DNA from: Blautia_A ammoniilytica | GTDB lineage: Bacteria > Bacillota > Clostridia > Lachnospirales > Lachnospiraceae | Direction: 5' to 3' | Assembly: GCF_025566965.1 (NCBI RefSeq) | Contig: NZ_JAOQJL010000017.1 | Coordinates: 1-64,000, forward strand | DNA: 64,000 bases | Shown: piece after piece, positions 62,565 to 64,000 of the stretch | How positions within the stretch are numbered: position 1 is the first letter of the stretch | Layout of the letters: every line of letters begins with the position of its first letter | Made by a program: the position numbers and the translations under genes | Notes under the pieces: generated by a model | Databases searched by the model: none | Told to the model about the DNA's origin: nothing | The model's input: only the letters and a program-made list of their open reading frames with translations

Positions 62565-63608
62565 TCAGATTTCGCTGAGTTTCAAGATAATATTGCTCTG
62601 CTGATACAGCCAGTCCGTGAATTCCGTTGGCTTGGTTGTTCCTGCCTTTACAGCTTTCTTACGCCGCAGAGCTTCTTTCTTAAAAAGGTCAAACGCAGTT
62701 TTCATTTCTTCCAGACGTTCAATCGGAAAATTAGCAGTTTTTTGGGATTTATTGATTTTATTACGCCAATTCTGGCATTCATTTTTATAAAGCAGATCAT
62801 AGTTGTTTTCTCTGGCTCGTTCATCAAACTCCCTTTTGTTTTGAAGTGCCTGTGCTTTACGGCACTTATCACTGCACAGTTCATAACGCTGGCTTTTTGC
62901 CAGAAAATATTTTCCACAGACTTTGCACTGACGGAAACAAAGGCCCCAGTCATTCAGTCGATTCAAGTAATAAGTGATAAGCGGATAAAAAGAGCTGTAG
63001 GCAGCTACACATTCTGTTCTGCGCCTATTATCCGGAAACCAAAGCTCAAGTCGGGTAATTTCAGCAGGAATATTGCGGAAATAAAGACTGCCAGTATGAA
63101 AACGTTCAGGTTTTCCAGTATCAGAATTAAAATTCATGACATTTTCTGTTTGGAATGCCTGAGTCAAAATTTGCATTTTTTCTATAAAATGATCACAGGC
63201 AGTATTACGGTCACGATATTCCCTTGTAACAAGATATTCATTCCAAATACGGAATGCAGCATATATTCTCACCGGATCGTCGGTGAGATATTTTTTTGCC
63301 AGAAAATCAGCAGAGGTCTGTTCCAGTGCAGGCTGTTTCCAACGGTTAGTGTGCAATGCATCACGTAGAGGAGCGAGTCCATATATATTCCAGTTCTTCT
63401 CTTTATCATATTCAAAATTTATCAGAAAACGTCCGAGAGGGCGCGTTATATCATGCATGACATCGTTATCTTTATTTCCGTCCAGTCGAAAACGGATTTG
63501 CTGTTCTGTTCCGATTAAAATTCGCTCCTTCATTTTGTCTCTATCCAATGCCAGAACGAAGAGGATGTGGTCGTAGCAAGGTTCTTGCCTTATAAATTGA
63601 TAAGCCAT
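62565..63608 (-). CDS. Zinc-finger protein of a mobile element (DUF6076-like)
   Basis: 347 residues, no signal or membrane segment. The middle is unrecognised (an N-terminal beta-rich part, then a helical part with AAFRIWNEYLVTREYRD). A zinc finger CKVCGKYFLAKSQRYELCSDKC (about 229-250) is followed by a basic helical tail (KRE...KKEALRRKKAVKAG). I think this matches DUF6076, seen on Clostridial transposons, but cannot verify. CAGGAGC precedes ATG 63608. Opposite orientation to the blaR operon. Role in DNA binding is plausible. Confidence 0.75.
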   Translation of the reverse strand: MAYQFIRQEPCYDHILFVLALDRDKMKERILIGTEQQIRFRLDGNKDNDVMHDITRPLGRFLINFEYDKEKNWNIYGLAPLRDALHTNRWKQPALEQTSADFLAKKYLTDDPVRIYAAFRIWNEYLVTREYRDRNTACDHFIEKMQILTQAFQTENVMNFNSDTGKPERFHTGSLYFRNIPAEITRLELWFPDNRRRTECVAAYSSFYPLITYYLNRLNDWGLCFRQCKVCGKYFLAKSQRYELCSDKCRKAQALQNKREFDERARENNYDLLYKNECQNWRNKINKSQKTANFPIERLEEMKTAFDLFKKEALRRKKAVKAGTTKPTEFTDWLYQQSNIILKLSEI

Positions 63609-63924
63609 TTCTATTTGCTCCTGTTTTATATGGTAATTTTAAAAAATATAATATTAGTTACATTTATGGTATCGCGAAAGTATTGAAAAGTCAAGATAAG
63701 ATTGATAAGATACGATTGCATGGTAATTTCGTACTATGCAGTGTACTTTGACAACTTTATGACCGTCTAACCTGAGATAAACCGCCATGATCTTCGATAA
63801 AAGAAGTGAGCGCATCCGAATGGATGACGTGTTGTATGCCTTGACAGCAGTATGACTCAGGAAACAGGAAAGATAAAACGGCAATGAGAAGCTAAAAAAA
63901 TGAGATCAAAAATGGAGGAACAAC
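63609..63924. other. Noncoding region between divergent transposon genes
   Basis: No credible gene. It holds the promoter region of the zinc-finger gene (minus) and the leader of the excisionase-like gene (plus). A small CATCC-GAAT-GGATG stem lies at about 63813-63827. A TTGACA at about 63840 has no good -10 partner. Confidence 0.5.
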
Positions 63925-64000
63925 ATGAGTGAAAATAAGAGATTAAACAATTATGATGAACTGCCTCTTGTACTGGATGTGGCTGATATTCAGCGGATTA
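63925..64000 (+). CDS. Excisionase-like HTH protein, cut by the window edge
   Basis: The first 25 codons, MSENKRLNNYDELPLVLDVA and DIQRI, match the start of small helix-turn-helix excisionase-like proteins that precede integrases on Clostridial elements (the DELPLVL-V-DI pattern leads into a MerR-type helix). GGAGGAA precedes ATG 63925. The remainder lies outside the window, and an integrase gene would be expected soon after. Confidence 0.6.
   Translation, partial: MSENKRLNNYDELPLVLDVADIQRI

Noticed and set aside
62559..63368. 269-codon open frame on the plus strand opposite the zinc-finger gene
   Set aside because: Hydrophobic, Phe/Ser-rich translation with no start signal; the minus-strand frame has a clear ribosome site and a zinc finger.

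Overview
The window looks like the chromosome of an anaerobic gut Firmicute of the family Lachnospiraceae (Blautia-like is my best guess, not proven). Reasons: moderate GC, strong AGGAGG-type ribosome sites, low-GC Gram-positive promoters, a CIRCE heat-shock operator, an Ile T-box, a SpoIIID remnant, and gene families typical of that group. Two runs of N (5015-5254 and 6123-6372) are assembly gaps.

Layout. 1-6.7 kb: the end of an integrative element, with a MazF-like toxin, a small accessory gene, three tandem translationally coupled large serine recombinases, and the tail of a tyrosine integrase next to a detached 3' piece of metG. 7.4-12.1 kb: a degraded RelB/RelE pair, a divergent HxlR regulator and radical-SAM SPASM fragment truncated at one point, then a tight operon of a flavin-ferredoxin protein, a zinc macrodomain and a class M sirtuin (reversible protein ADP-ribosylation), then an MmcQ-MGMT fusion. 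12.3-16 kb: an IS110 element with a long 3' noncoding region, a membrane HTH protein, gene remnants and several palindromic repeats. 16-29 kb: housekeeping genes (hsp20 under CIRCE, an exonuclease, a D,D-carboxypeptidase, T-box-controlled ileS, glgP, a PIG-L deacetylase, sdpRI, a beta-CASP hydrolase, a TSCPD protein).

29.6-48.6 kb is the metabolic centrepiece, nearly all on the plus strand: a three-subunit molybdenum hydroxylase of the xanthine dehydrogenase family, YgeY-like and SsnA-like hydrolases, an enhancer-binding-protein-like regulator without a GAFTGA loop, a complete BMP-type ABC importer, a second amidohydrolase, a creatininase-family hydrolase, a PreA-like dihydropyrimidine dehydrogenase, a dihydropyrimidinase and a divergent P-II protein, followed by MTA/SAH nucleosidase. 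Together these read as uptake, hydroxylation/reduction and stepwise ring opening of a purine, pyrimidine or related N-heterocycle under anaerobic conditions. The combination overlaps the reported gut-bacterial purine/urate genes (xdh, ssnA, ygeY, hydA) but lacks ygfK, ygeW and ygeX here and adds PreA, creatininase, P-II and the importer. Substrate and reaction order are inferred only.

48.7-58.8 kb: a methyltransferase, a large secreted protein, Leloir genes galK-galT, a secreted SGNH hydrolase with InlB-like repeats and a YeiH-family transporter. 58.98-64 kb: spoIIID is cut off after 43 codons and followed at once by a mobile-element cargo: TnpV, a BlaI/BlaR1 pair with two operators, an orphan winged-helix protein, a zinc-finger protein and the start of an excisionase-like gene. 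The element runs past the window edge.
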